A stretch of 64,000 nucleotides of DNA from Treponema sp. OMZ 787 (GCF_024181225.1 NZ_CP051198.1:806001-870000), one strand, 5' to 3'; counted from the stretch's first letter, positions 46,120 through 55,193 are shown. Notes: generated by a model from the letters alone, not told the origin. Numbers and translations: made by a program.

Positions 46120-46211
46120 CCGCCATGGATGGCGGTGGTTTAAGCAGTAACGAGTTTTGCATTATGCAAAACTCGTTGTAAAAGAATTGACACGGATGTC
46201 AATTCTTTTAC
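46120..46211. other. Three consecutive hairpins inside the transport operon
   Basis: CCGCCA/TGGCGG (46120-46125, 46130-46135); AACGAGTTTTGCA/TGCAAAACTCGTT (46149-46161, 46165-46177); GTAAAAGAATTGACA/TGTCAATTCTTTTAC (46178-46192, 46197-46211). All arms are perfect. The last one includes the stop of the S-component gene. They separate the S-component from the EcfT gene and could terminate, stabilise or process the message, or be a repeat element. Confidence 0.7.
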
Positions 46212-46789
46212 AGAAGCCCTGCCTTTTCAAAGTGTTTCTTTAAAACCTTTTTACCCAAAAGTCCTCCGAGTATTCCGCCTAAAAATGCGGTAACATAGAG
46301 CATGGGCATAATCCACCAAGGAAGACTTGTTAATTCTCTTGCATAGTCCGTTCCCATCATTTTTTCGGTGAGGGCAAAGTATTGATCTTTTAAAAGGAAG
46401 ATTTGCCAAAACGCACCGCAGAGCCACAGCGACATTATAGAATATCCTACGATGCTTCCCTTTGCTGTGTTATAGCCGAGTACCTTTCGTACGATTTCTG
46501 CAAGGACTGCAACGATTAAACTGTGGATTGCAACTACAGGTGTGTGTCCCATAAGAGTCATAAGACAGCCGGGAATTGCTGCAAAGATAAAAAGTCCTAA
46601 AGACTTTTGCACCTTTGCGAGCAAGAACATTACTGCAATTCCTAAAATTAAGCTTACTGTAAAAGGGAAAGCCAAATAGGTTATAACCAAAAAACCTAAG
46701 GGCATACCAATCACAAAAAGTCCGACAAAATAAATAACGGAAAAAATACCGATATTTATAAGATCCTTTAAAGCTAACCTGTTGTTCAT
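46208..46789 (-). CDS. MptD-family ECF S-component, copy 2
   Basis: A 193-residue six-helix protein, near duplicate of the one at 41433. I start at the ATG at 46789 with AGGAGG seven bases upstream. It follows tetR directly and precedes EcfT. The two copies share both ends (MNN(R/K)L... and KK.LKKHFEK.GL), so the duplication is recent or under strong constraint. Confidence 0.87.
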   Translation of the reverse strand: MNNRLALKDLINIGIFSVIYFVGLFVIGMPLGFLVITYLAFPFTVSLILGIAVMFLLAKVQKSLGLFIFAAIPGCLMTLMGHTPVVAIHSLIVAVLAEIVRKVLGYNTAKGSIVGYSIMSLWLCGAFWQIFLLKDQYFALTEKMMGTDYARELTSLPWWIMPMLYVTAFLGGILGGLLGKKVLKKHFEKAGLL

Positions 46790-46807
46790 CAACAACCTCC
46801 TAAAAAA

Positions 46808-47452
46808 TTATGAATTAACTTTTTCCATCCAATAATATTTCCATCCGGCACAGTGATAGGTATTAAAATCCAGTACATACTCTATAGCTTCTTTTTTTGT
46901 TAAGTCATGATAGAATATTTCTTTTAAATTATCAAAATGCGAAGAAGCCATGACATGAATAAAAAATTTTATTCTTTTGGTAATTTTTACTCCGTCATAT
47001 TCTAACCATCGTATGGTTTCTTTTTCCATTAGTTCAATCGCCTTGTCAAATATATCTTCATAAGAACTTCCCTTTGCACAGCAAATAAGAAGCTTCATCT
47101 CATCCCGGTGTTCGAAGAAAAAGTCGATCATGTATAAAAAACGCTTGCGTGAATTTTCAACAATCACGGAAAGGTCGCTTGTCTTCATATTATATTTGCT
47201 TTCTGAAGGAGAGGTATCTTTTTTTAAGGTTTTTATCATCTCATCAAAAACTTCTCCAACAAGGGTTTTGAAAATAGCGTCTTTGTTTTTGAATAGGTTA
47301 TAAATTGCTCCTGTTGTAAGACCTGCTTTGTCGGCAATAGAACGGACTCCGGTTCCCATAAAACCCTTTTCAAGAAATTCTTCCTTGGCTGCGTTTAAAA
47401 TTTTTGCAGCCGTATTGAGGTCTTCCTTATCTGCTAAAATTTTTTCTTTCAT
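46808..47452 (-). CDS. TetR-family repressor of the transport locus
   Basis: A 214-residue regulator. The DNA-binding domain is AAKILNAAKEEFLEKGFMGTGV followed by IADKAGLTTGAIYNLFKNKD, with recognition helix TTGAIYNLF. (Quoted pieces are separate.) The C-terminal ligand domain is unidentified. I start at the ATG at 47452; a GTG at 47473 is possible. It is first in the operon, 18 bases before the S-component, and a 25-base palindrome lies 28 bases upstream of its start. Confidence 0.88.
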   Translation of the reverse strand: MKEKILADKEDLNTAAKILNAAKEEFLEKGFMGTGVRSIADKAGLTTGAIYNLFKNKDAIFKTLVGEVFDEMIKTLKKDTSPSESKYNMKTSDLSVIVENSRKRFLYMIDFFFEHRDEMKLLICCAKGSSYEDIFDKAIELMEKETIRWLEYDGVKITKRIKFFIHVMASSHFDNLKEIFYHDLTKKEAIEYVLDFNTYHCAGWKYYWMEKVNS

Positions 47453-47479
47453 AAATCCGTATAATGATAACACTGATAT

Positions 47480-47504
47480 TTTTTAATAACACTGTTATTA
47501 AAAA
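47480..47504. promoter_or_regulatory. TetR operator palindrome
   Basis: A perfect palindrome of 25 bases centred on 47492 with core AATAACA-C-TGTTATT. A partial second half-site (ATAACACTGAT, about 47467-47477) adjoins it. It lies between the promoter and the tetR start, the expected place for autorepression. Confidence 0.75.
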
Positions 47505-47564
47505 TCTAAAAATAAAAACAGTCATCGCAGCAAAGAATGTGCGATGCTGTAATCAATGGGTAAC

Positions 47565-47592
47565 ATTATACAAAAAATAAAAAATTAGTCAA
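47565..47592 (-). promoter_or_regulatory. Promoter of the tetR-transport operon
   Basis: TTGACT (47592-47587), 16-base spacer, TATAAT (47570-47565). A 7-base hairpin (CATCGCA/TGCGATG, 47523-47546) lies in the leader. The leader is about 105 bases long. Confidence 0.65.
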
Positions 47593-47697
47593 CTATTGAT
47601 AACTTTTTTTAGATAAATTTTTATAAAATATTTATAAAATATGTCCTCCTTGTTTAATTATTTTATTTTGTATAAAATAGAAGATAAGGAGAAATTT

Positions 47698-48129
47698 ATG
47701 AGTCTTACAAAAGATATAGAAAGTTTGATTCCTCACCGAAAGCCTTTTTTGTTTGTGGATGAGATTATATCTGCCGATGAAAACGGCAGCGTGAGCGAGC
47801 ATGTTTTTACTCAAGGAGAATTCTTTTTTAAGGGACACTTTCCCGAATATCCTGTAGTGCCCGGAGTTATCCTTGTCGAAACAATGGCTCAGGCCGGAGG
47901 AGCCGCCTTGAGTTTTCAAAAGATTTTTGAAGAAGGCTCTTTATTCTTTTTGGCTACCGTCGATAAGGTTAAATTCCGCTCTCAGGTTAGGCCGGGGGAC
48001 AAGGTGAGAATGGAAGTTACAAACTTACGCGTATCGCCCCGAATGATTAAGCAGGCTGGTAAGGCCTATGTAGGCGATACCCTTGCCGCCGAAGCCGAAT
48101 GGATGTGCCTTGTCGGCAAGGAGGCTTAA
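47698..48129 (+). CDS. fabZ: 3-hydroxyacyl-ACP dehydratase FabZ
   Basis: A 143-residue hot-dog enzyme of fatty-acid elongation that removes water from 3-hydroxyacyl-ACP. The catalytic loop GHFPEYPVVPGVILVETMAQ holds the active-site His and Glu. Start ATG at 47698 with AAGGAG upstream. It stands alone, divergent from tetR, and converges with the CAP lipoprotein gene. Confidence 0.93.
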   Translation: MSLTKDIESLIPHRKPFLFVDEIISADENGSVSEHVFTQGEFFFKGHFPEYPVVPGVILVETMAQAGGAALSFQKIFEEGSLFFLATVDKVKFRSQVRPGDKVRMEVTNLRVSPRMIKQAGKAYVGDTLAAEAEWMCLVGKEA

Positions 48130-48132
48130 GGC

Positions 48133-48834
48133 CTATTTTGAAACATAGCCCCCTGCAAAGTCCATAACACTTACGGCACCGTAGGGGGCCTTACCAGTAT
48201 CATTATAACCGATACCTACCTTTTTAAATTCTTTCTTGAGGATATTTATGCGGTGCCCTCGATCGGGAACTCCGTCATCGATTAAAAGATGTGCTACAAT
48301 TTCTTTTCCTGTTTTAGGGCCGTATGCACAGTTTTCTCCGGCCGTTATAAGCCATTTACCGTAACGGTTCATTCGGTCAAAGGGAGAAGAGCCATCGCTT
48401 CCGTAATGACCGATTTTTCCTGTTTTAGCTTGGTCATCGGCAAGCCATTGGGCTGCAAGACTTAAGCCCTTTTCAAGCTCTAAATTTCCCATAGGCTTTG
48501 TCTTCATTAAAACATTTATACATTCTTTTAAAGGTGTTGTTCCCTCATTTGTTAATATAGGAATTTCTGCGGGAACCTTGTAAAGTTTTCCATCAAAGAG
48601 TTTAAGCCGAGGTTTAAGCTCCTCTTCTGCATATCTTTGAGGATTGCTTCTCACCCTGTTAAGCTCCATTAAAATTTCATTTATAATCGGCAGCTCATTT
48701 TTTCCGCTTGTAGAAATTCCTGAGGCGGGAGCTTGCTGAACATTATTTTCTTTAAGTTGAGAAAAAAGGCTTTCACAAGAACCTAATAAAATTATGGCGG
48801 TAAAAAGCCATATGATACATAGTTTATTTTTCAT
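48133..48834 (-). CDS. CAP/SCP-domain lipoprotein
   Basis: A 233-residue exported protein. Signal MKNKLCIIWLFTAIILLGSC ends in a spirochete-type lipobox with Cys20. The CAP fold carries LSLAAQWLADDQAKTGKIGH and RMNRYGKWLITAGENCAYG, with the His and Glu typical of the SCP cavity, and RGHRINIL. Function unknown; CAP proteins are surface or secreted. I start at the ATG at 48834 with GGAG upstream; the frame extends 5' but is unlikely to be translated. Confidence 0.88.
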   Translation of the reverse strand: MKNKLCIIWLFTAIILLGSCESLFSQLKENNVQQAPASGISTSGKNELPIINEILMELNRVRSNPQRYAEEELKPRLKLFDGKLYKVPAEIPILTNEGTTPLKECINVLMKTKPMGNLELEKGLSLAAQWLADDQAKTGKIGHYGSDGSSPFDRMNRYGKWLITAGENCAYGPKTGKEIVAHLLIDDGVPDRGHRINILKKEFKKVGIGYNDTGKAPYGAVSVMDFAGGYVSK

Positions 48835-48905
48835 AATCTTAACTCCATAGAACTTAATTCTTAAATGGGATTGTAACATGGATTTTGCCTTCATATCAAT
48901 ATGAC

Positions 48906-48934
48906 TTGATAATTTTAGTCTTATCAATTATACT
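48906..48934 (+). promoter_or_regulatory. murE promoter giving a probable leaderless transcript
   Basis: TTGATA (48906-48911), 17-base spacer, TATACT (48929-48934). The murE ATG begins at 48942, seven bases after the -10 box, where transcription would start. No ribosome site precedes the ATG. Confidence 0.65.
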
Positions 48935-48941
48935 TTTTATT

Positions 48942-50570
48942 ATGGAATACACAAAATCGATTGCGGAATGCATCAGGACTGTTGAAGTTGTAAATTGTTT
49001 TGGAAACGATAAGTCTCTTATAAATTCTACCGAATATGATTCACGGAAGATTCGGCCTTTCGGCATTGATGATAAAACGCATCTTAAAAAAGGAGCCGCC
49101 TTTTTTGCTCTTCCGGGTATTCATACCGACGGAAAAAAATTTATAAATTCTGCAATCGAAAGCGGAGCTGTTTGTGTTTTTTATGAAGGAGATTTAGAAG
49201 CCTCCTATACTGAAGATAAAACGATTGCTGCAGTCATAGAGCAAAACAAAGATGTGTGTTTTGTGCAGGTGAAGGATGTTCGCAAGGTCATGTCCAAGGT
49301 TTCCGCCTTTCTTTATGATGAGCCTTCAAAGGCCTTAGGAGTAATCGGGGTTACCGGAACCGAGGGAAAGAGCAGTACGGTTTCTTTTATTTTTCAGCTT
49401 TTAAACCTCTGCGGAAAAAAAGCCGGCTTTTTCTCTACGGTAGAATACTCCATAGACGGAAAGATAATTCCTAACCCTGAACACCAGACCACTCCGGAAT
49501 CGAACATTGTCCAGCTGCGTCTTGCACAAATGAGGGATTCAGGCTGCAGATATGCCGTAGTTGAATCATCCTCTCACGGCCTTTCCCCGAGGACGGCCCG
49601 TCTTGAAGATGTGATCTTTGATGCAGGTGTTTTTATGAATGTAACTCAGGAGCACTTGGAATTCCACGGAACCATCGAGCAGTACCGCTATGACAAGGCC
49701 AATCTTTTTAGAGCCTTGGATAAAAATAAGGGTAAGGGTATGCCGATATTCGGGGTAGTAAACTATGAAGACCCCTCAGCTCCTTATTTTATGGATGCAA
49801 CCAAAAAAAATGTCTATCCCTTCAGTACCGAGCCTAAAGACCTAAAAAAGATAGAAGAATATGAAGGTCTTTTTGCAAAGAATATTGAAGAGTCTTCAAA
49901 CGGAATTAAATTTACCCTTTGCGATTTTTCTTCTAAAAAAGAATACAGGAGCGAGCTAAAACTTGCAGGCATCTTTAACGTAAAAAATATTTTGGCTTCG
50001 GTCTTGGCCGTTCAAAAAATTACCGCTATCGATATCGAAGCCATAATCGAAAAACTCGCTCTTGTAAAACCCGTAAAGGGCAGGATGATGCTCATAGATG
50101 AGGGTCAGGATTTTGAAGTGCTCATAGACTATGCTCACACCCCTTCTTCTTTTATGACAATTTTTCCTTCTATAAAAAGCCGTATAGAAAAATCCGGCGG
50201 AAAGGTCATAAGCCTTTTCGGCTCCGGCGGAGAGCGTGATGTAAAGAAAAGACCGGAGCAGGGCAGGATAGCGGCCCTTTATTCCGACATCGTAATCCTT
50301 GCAGATGAAGACCCTCGCGGAGAAGATTCCGTTGAGCTTTTGGAAATGATAGCAGCAGGCTGTCCCGAAAAAAAACTGAACGAAGAACTCTTTATCATCC
50401 CCGACCGCCCCTCAGCCATCAAAAAAGCCTTCAGCCTTGCCGGCAAAAACGACGCAGTCCTCCTTTTAGGGAAAGGACATGAAAACTCCATCATCTTTAA
50501 GGATAGAACCATGCCCTACGATGAAGAAACAACGGCAAGGAAATTGTTAAAAGAAATGCTTGGAAAATAA
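48942..50570 (+). CDS. murE: UDP-MurNAc-tripeptide synthetase MurE
   Basis: A 542-residue Mur ligase adding the third amino acid to UDP-MurNAc-L-Ala-D-Glu. Motifs: P-loop GVTGTEGKSSTVSF, ESSSHGLS, and DYAHTPSS. The substrate loop reads DEDPRGED where meso-DAP enzymes have DNPR. Treponemes are reported to use ornithine as the third residue, so the D-P-R variant may reflect that; the sequence alone does not prove it. Long for the family (about 490-500). The promoter suggests a leaderless message. Confidence 0.92.
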   Translation: MEYTKSIAECIRTVEVVNCFGNDKSLINSTEYDSRKIRPFGIDDKTHLKKGAAFFALPGIHTDGKKFINSAIESGAVCVFYEGDLEASYTEDKTIAAVIEQNKDVCFVQVKDVRKVMSKVSAFLYDEPSKALGVIGVTGTEGKSSTVSFIFQLLNLCGKKAGFFSTVEYSIDGKIIPNPEHQTTPESNIVQLRLAQMRDSGCRYAVVESSSHGLSPRTARLEDVIFDAGVFMNVTQEHLEFHGTIEQYRYDKANLFRALDKNKGKGMPIFGVVNYEDPSAPYFMDATKKNVYPFSTEPKDLKKIEEYEGLFAKNIEESSNGIKFTLCDFSSKKEYRSELKLAGIFNVKNILASVLAVQKITAIDIEAIIEKLALVKPVKGRMMLIDEGQDFEVLIDYAHTPSSFMTIFPSIKSRIEKSGGKVISLFGSGGERDVKKRPEQGRIAALYSDIVILADEDPRGEDSVELLEMIAAGCPEKKLNEELFIIPDRPSAIKKAFSLAGKNDAVLLLGKGHENSIIFKDRTMPYDEETTARKLLKEMLGK

Positions 50571-50590
50571 GAGTCTATTTTTTACAAGGA

Positions 50591-50619
50591 TTGACAGCCT
50601 CTCTTTTTTTGGATAGAAT
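50591..50619 (+). promoter_or_regulatory. lysS promoter
   Basis: TTGACA (50591-50596), 17-base spacer, TAGAAT (50614-50619), 43 bases before the lysS start. Confidence 0.7.
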
Positions 50620-50661
50620 ATGCTGTTTTTGTCTATTTTAAGTGCTTTTAAGGAAGAAATT

Positions 50662-52248
50662 ATGTCAAACGAAAAGAAATTATTACACTGGGCAGATCAG
50701 ACTGCCGAAAAAATCATAAGAGAGAGGGGTGACCTCGATGTTTACACTTGTGCATCAGGTATTACGCCTTCCGGAACAGTTCATGTAGGAAACTTCCGCG
50801 AAATTATTTCCGTAGATTTGGTTGTGCGAGCCTTACGCTCCCGCGGAAAAAATGTGCGCTTTATTTATTCTTGGGATGATTATGATGTATTCCGCAAGGT
50901 TCCTTTAAATATGCCTAAGCCTGAGGTTTTGGAAAAATACCTCCGCTATCCGATTACCATGGTTCCCGACACCTTTGAGCGGGACGAAAACTACGCCCGC
51001 CACCACGAACACGATGTAGAATCCGTATTGCCGAGAGTCGGTATTCATCCCGAGTATCTTTATCAGGCTGAACGCTATCAAAAGGGAATGTATGCCGAAG
51101 GAATGAAAAAAGCCTTGGATAATAGGGAGGAACTTAAAGAAATTTTAAATACATATCGTGACGAGTCTCATAAGATTACCGAAGAGTACTGGCCCGTTTC
51201 GGTTTTTTGTACGGTCTGCAACAAGGACACTACAAAGATAGAGTCCTGGGATAATGACTGGACCTTACGCTATTCTTGCGAATGCGGACATTGCGAAGAC
51301 TTGGATTTACGCAGGGCAAAATCCGCAAAGCTGGGCTGGAGAGTTGACTGGCCGATGCGATGGGCCTTTGAAAAAACAGTCTTCGAACCTGCCGGAAAGG
51401 ATCATCACTCTCAAGGCGGCTCCTTTGATACGGCGAGCTTAGTTTCCACCCGCATTTATAACTGGCCTGCCCCTGTAAGTTTCCGCTATGACTTTATCGG
51501 CTTAAAGGGAGTGCCCGGAAAGATGGCCTCTTCTAAGGGAAAGGTTGTAAGCCTTGCCGAGGTACTCGAAGTTTACCAGCCCGAAGTTGCCCGCTATCTT
51601 TTTGCAGGTACCAGACCCAACACCGAATTCGTTATCAGCTTTGACCTTGATGTAATTAAGATTTACGAGGACTATGACAAGACGGAACGCATTGCATGGA
51701 AGGCCGAACAGGCTAAAAACGATGAGACCTTCGAAAAAGAATATAGAATCTATGAACTTTCGCAAATAGACGGAATGCCTGAGTGTATTTCTTATCAAAT
51801 TCCTTTTAGACACTTGTGCAATCTTTTGCAAATAAATTCCGGAGATATTGAAGCCGTAATAAAGGGGCTTCCCGATGTAAAGCCCGCTCAGCTTGACCGG
51901 CTGAAGACAAGAGCCGAATGTGCATGGAACTGGATTACAGACGGAGGTGCTCCCGAAGAGTTTAAGTTTGCTCTAAGGACTGACGGCTCAAAGGCTGATT
52001 TGAACGAGGCCGAAACTAAGGCTATTAAAACGATAAGGGATTCCCTCTTACCGAAAATGGATGAGATGGACGAAAAGACCTTTTCGACAGCCCTCTATGA
52101 TGCTGCAAAAGAATGCGGCTTAGAACCCAAACAAATGTTTGTTGCCTGCTATCAAGCCCTCGTTTCAAAAGATCAGGGGCCGCGCCTTGCAGGCTTTATG
52201 AAGACCATCGGCAAAGAAAGACTGGAAAATATTTTAAAAAATTATTAA
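50662..52248 (+). CDS. lysS: Class I lysyl-tRNA synthetase
   Basis: A 528-residue synthetase of the archaeal/spirochete class I type, charging tRNA-Lys. It has the HIGH-like HVGN in the stretch SGITPSGTVHVGNFREI and the KMSKS-like KMASSKGKV. Zinc-binding-like cysteines (CTVCNKDT, CECGHC) lie in the insertion. Start ATG at 50662 with AAGGA upstream. Class I LysRS is a marker of spirochetes among bacteria. Confidence 0.95.
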   Translation: MSNEKKLLHWADQTAEKIIRERGDLDVYTCASGITPSGTVHVGNFREIISVDLVVRALRSRGKNVRFIYSWDDYDVFRKVPLNMPKPEVLEKYLRYPITMVPDTFERDENYARHHEHDVESVLPRVGIHPEYLYQAERYQKGMYAEGMKKALDNREELKEILNTYRDESHKITEEYWPVSVFCTVCNKDTTKIESWDNDWTLRYSCECGHCEDLDLRRAKSAKLGWRVDWPMRWAFEKTVFEPAGKDHHSQGGSFDTASLVSTRIYNWPAPVSFRYDFIGLKGVPGKMASSKGKVVSLAEVLEVYQPEVARYLFAGTRPNTEFVISFDLDVIKIYEDYDKTERIAWKAEQAKNDETFEKEYRIYELSQIDGMPECISYQIPFRHLCNLLQINSGDIEAVIKGLPDVKPAQLDRLKTRAECAWNWITDGGAPEEFKFALRTDGSKADLNEAETKAIKTIRDSLLPKMDEMDEKTFSTALYDAAKECGLEPKQMFVACYQALVSKDQGPRLAGFMKTIGKERLENILKNY

Positions 52249-52295
52249 GGCAAAAAGGCTTTTATTTTTTTGCAAATTGTGCTAACATTCTTTTT

Positions 52296-53366
52296 ATGGC
52301 TAATGATAACTTGTACACACGCAAGATAGAACCTGCACCCGACAAGCCTGTCCAAAACGGAAAATCGAATTTCGGAACCTTTTCAGGCTGCTTTAAAAAA
52401 TTCGACATAAAAGGGCTTTATCGGGTGTTCGGTAATTTGCCCCTCCCTAGGATAATTTCCAACGGAAGAATTTCTGGAACGATGAGGTTTTTGTTTTGCG
52501 ATGATGAGGTAATAGGAGAAATGACCTTTTTTTCGTGCTATGTTTTCTCCTTTATGGAAACAACCTTTTGGCTTCGTAAAACTCAGCAAAAATATGCCTA
52601 CCGGCAATACCTGCCGGGCGGCTTTATTCATATCCCTAAGCACATAAGATACAGCGTTACCGCCTGCCGTAAGCCCTATAGATATGCCCGCATCTTTTCC
52701 CGTCTTTCCCACGGGAAGCTTCATGCCGACTTTGACTTTTTAGCCCGTGATGCCCGTCCATCCTGCGAGGGCCGCATCGATTTGGATATTCGGGATAAGG
52801 AGGCCTTGGATTTTTCCTGCGTAATTCCCAACTATGTAAGCCGCCGCTGTATGGCCATGTACATGCAGACAGGCACGGTAAAGGGCTGGATAAGTTTGGG
52901 CTATAACGAAGATATTCAGTTAAAAAAAGAAACAGCCGTCGGGGTCTTTGATGTGCGTAAGTCCTACACAGGTTTTAGGTCAAAGCGCACTCTTTTAAAC
53001 GGGCTCGGTAAATTTGAAGGCAAATCCTTGGTCTTTTATCTTGCAAATTCGATAGCTGCTGACAGCAATAAATACAACGACAATATGATGCTCTATGACG
53101 GTAAGCGTACTCCTCTTCCTCCCGTTAAAATTACCCGTCCCTTCGGTATCATGGGAAAATGGATAATACAGGATACCGAAAGCATGGTAGACCTTGTATT
53201 TTTTCCCGTTTCAAAAAACTACAAGCGGGTAAATGCCGCCGTTTTTAGGACCGAGTACAGCACCGTTTACGGTCATTTTGAAGGAACTCTTTTGACGGCC
53301 GACGGAGAAGAGCTAAAACTAAAATCCTTTCCCGGCATCGCCAAAAAATACAATCTTAGAATATGA
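52296..53366 (+). CDS. DUF2804 protein
   Basis: A 356-residue protein with the DUF2804 pattern: a beta-rich fold, FGTFSGCFKKFDIKGLYRV near the start, PNYVSRRCMAMYM in the middle and VYGHFEGTLLTADGEEL near the end. Function unknown. It overlaps the next gene by four bases (ATGA). The start at 52296 has no obvious ribosome site. Confidence 0.8.
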   Translation: MANDNLYTRKIEPAPDKPVQNGKSNFGTFSGCFKKFDIKGLYRVFGNLPLPRIISNGRISGTMRFLFCDDEVIGEMTFFSCYVFSFMETTFWLRKTQQKYAYRQYLPGGFIHIPKHIRYSVTACRKPYRYARIFSRLSHGKLHADFDFLARDARPSCEGRIDLDIRDKEALDFSCVIPNYVSRRCMAMYMQTGTVKGWISLGYNEDIQLKKETAVGVFDVRKSYTGFRSKRTLLNGLGKFEGKSLVFYLANSIAADSNKYNDNMMLYDGKRTPLPPVKITRPFGIMGKWIIQDTESMVDLVFFPVSKNYKRVNAAVFRTEYSTVYGHFEGTLLTADGEELKLKSFPGIAKKYNLRI

Positions 53367-54058
53367 TGATTAAAATAGAAGGCATCGAAATCGAATGGGC
53401 AGAATCCAAGGGACGGAAACTCAGGCTTACCGTATCGCCCAAAACGGCCATCCCCTGTATTCATGTTCCAAAAAACTATCCTCAAAGTAAGGCTCTTGAG
53501 TTCATAAAAGAAAACATCGCATGGATTAAAAAACATCAGGCGCGAATTGAAGAAAAGATTTTTAAGAAGAATGTAAAGGCCTCATTGAAGGACGGCTCCA
53601 CGGTGAGTTTATGGGGAGCCGATTATAAGATCAAAATACTAAAGGCTAAAAAAAATGCAGGCGTTGCGGTCGATGACGATTTTATCTATTTAAAAGAACC
53701 CTCAGGAGCCGATCCCAAAAAACGCCCTTCAATCTTAAACCGCCTTTATAAAAAGGAGCTTGAGCTCTATGTCGAAGAAATCCTCCCCCTTTGGGAAGCC
53801 AAGATAAAAGAATCCGCCTCCGAGATAAAATGCAGGGATATGAAAAGCAAGTGGGGCTCATGCAATTCTTATACGGGTATAATCACCTTAAACACAAAAC
53901 TCGCCGCCCTCCCTTGCGAATGTGCCGAGATGGTGCTGGTACACGAGTTTGTTCATTTTAAGGAAAGGCTTCACAACGACCGCTTTAAGCGGTACATGAC
54001 CAAATACCTCCCCGATTGGAAGGAGAGGGTGAAGATGTTGAATTCGGAAGAGTATTAG
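53363..54058 (+). CDS. YgjP-type (M48-like) metallopeptidase
   Basis: A 231-residue protein of the YgjP/DUF45 family. The zinc motif is VHEFVHFKERLHNDRF (HEFVH with a third His), preceded by KWGSCNSYTGIITLNTKL, a hallmark of the family. Predicted zinc-dependent peptidase; the E. coli homologue has no settled role. Translationally coupled to DUF2804. Confidence 0.87.
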   Translation: MMIKIEGIEIEWAESKGRKLRLTVSPKTAIPCIHVPKNYPQSKALEFIKENIAWIKKHQARIEEKIFKKNVKASLKDGSTVSLWGADYKIKILKAKKNAGVAVDDDFIYLKEPSGADPKKRPSILNRLYKKELELYVEEILPLWEAKIKESASEIKCRDMKSKWGSCNSYTGIITLNTKLAALPCECAEMVLVHEFVHFKERLHNDRFKRYMTKYLPDWKERVKMLNSEEY

Positions 54059-54281
54059 AGAGGGAGCCCCAAACAAGGCTTGGGGAAATGTTGAAAGGAG
54101 AAGATATCTTCTTGCTTAGTGATTTGAATTTAAGTATTTGCCAATCAATTGAGTTTATGGCAGCCGGTAACTCAAAATCGGATCTGTTGATTTTTTTAAG
54201 AAAAAGATGTAATATTGCCTTAAGTTTATAAATTCGTATCTGTTCTGTATAATAAAATTTCTATATTTGGAGAATTGTATT

Positions 54282-55166
54282 ATGAGTAAAATATTACCTG
54301 CCAAACATCTTTCTACAAGATTTGTTATCGGAGCCTTGCTTGATACTTTTTGGGTTACTGTTGGAAGTATACTTGCAGCAGTTGCCTTACAGTTTTTTCT
54401 TATTCCCGGAACAATTGCACCGGGAGGGGTGAGCGGTTTGTCGGTTGCCATCGAGAAGTTGACCGGTATAAGGGTATACATATCGAATTTGGTTATAAAC
54501 GTTCCCTTATTTATCTTTGGAGCAAAACTCTTAGGAAAAAAATCGGCTGTTTTTACCCTTCTTTCTATTTTGGTTCTTTCGGGTGTTTTGGCTGTTTTGC
54601 CTCAAGATTTTGTGTTTACCAATGACCTTTTTTTGCAGGCAACCTTCGGAGGAATTCTTTTAGGTGTAGGCTTGGGGCTTGTGTTTAAGCGCGGAGCTAC
54701 CACAGGCGGAACCGACCTTGCCGGAGCTATTGTAAACAAGCATTTTCCCGGGCTAAGTATTGCAAAGGGAATGGCCATAGCAGACTTTGTAATAGTAATC
54801 TTTGCAGGTGTTGTAGATAATAACCCGAATACTTCGCTTTATTCTTTAATCGCTCTTTTCTTTTGTACAAAGATAGCAGATATGATTCTTGACGGCTTCG
54901 GTTACTTTAAAGGCTTTTTCATCGTCAGTTCAAGACCTGAAGAAATCGGAGATGCTCTTATGAGTAAACTTGAAAGAGGGGTTACCCTCCTTCGTGGGGA
55001 GGGTATGTATTCAAAGCAGGATCGGCCTGTTCTGCTCTGTGTTGTAAGCCGAGCTCAATTTGTAAGAGCAAAAGAAATAATAACCGAAATCGACGAACGA
55101 GCTTTTATTATGGTTTGCGATATGCAGGAAGTTTACGGTCTCGGCTTTAAGCAAAAAATAAAGTAA
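54282..55166 (+). CDS. YitT-family membrane protein
   Basis: A 294-residue protein with about five or six helices in the N-terminal 190 residues and a C-terminal DUF2179 (PII-like) domain containing VTLLRGEGMYSKQDRPVLLC. The helix motif GATTGGTDLAGAIV is typical. Substrate or function unknown. Start ATG at 54282 with GGAGA upstream. Confidence 0.88.
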   Translation: MSKILPAKHLSTRFVIGALLDTFWVTVGSILAAVALQFFLIPGTIAPGGVSGLSVAIEKLTGIRVYISNLVINVPLFIFGAKLLGKKSAVFTLLSILVLSGVLAVLPQDFVFTNDLFLQATFGGILLGVGLGLVFKRGATTGGTDLAGAIVNKHFPGLSIAKGMAIADFVIVIFAGVVDNNPNTSLYSLIALFFCTKIADMILDGFGYFKGFFIVSSRPEEIGDALMSKLERGVTLLRGEGMYSKQDRPVLLCVVSRAQFVRAKEIITEIDERAFIMVCDMQEVYGLGFKQKIK

Positions 55167-55193
55167 GCATTTTTTGATGGTATAGGTGTGCAT

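Noticed and set aside
52113-52295. Longer N-terminus for the DUF2804 protein starting inside lysS
   Set aside because: That part overlaps the conserved lysS end in another frame; the ATG at 52296 gives the family's start.
54089-54231. A 47-codon frame (MLKGEDIFLLSDLNLS...) between the metallopeptidase and YitT
   Set aside because: Too short, no clear ribosome site, no recognised family; it could be a fragment, but I cannot support it.
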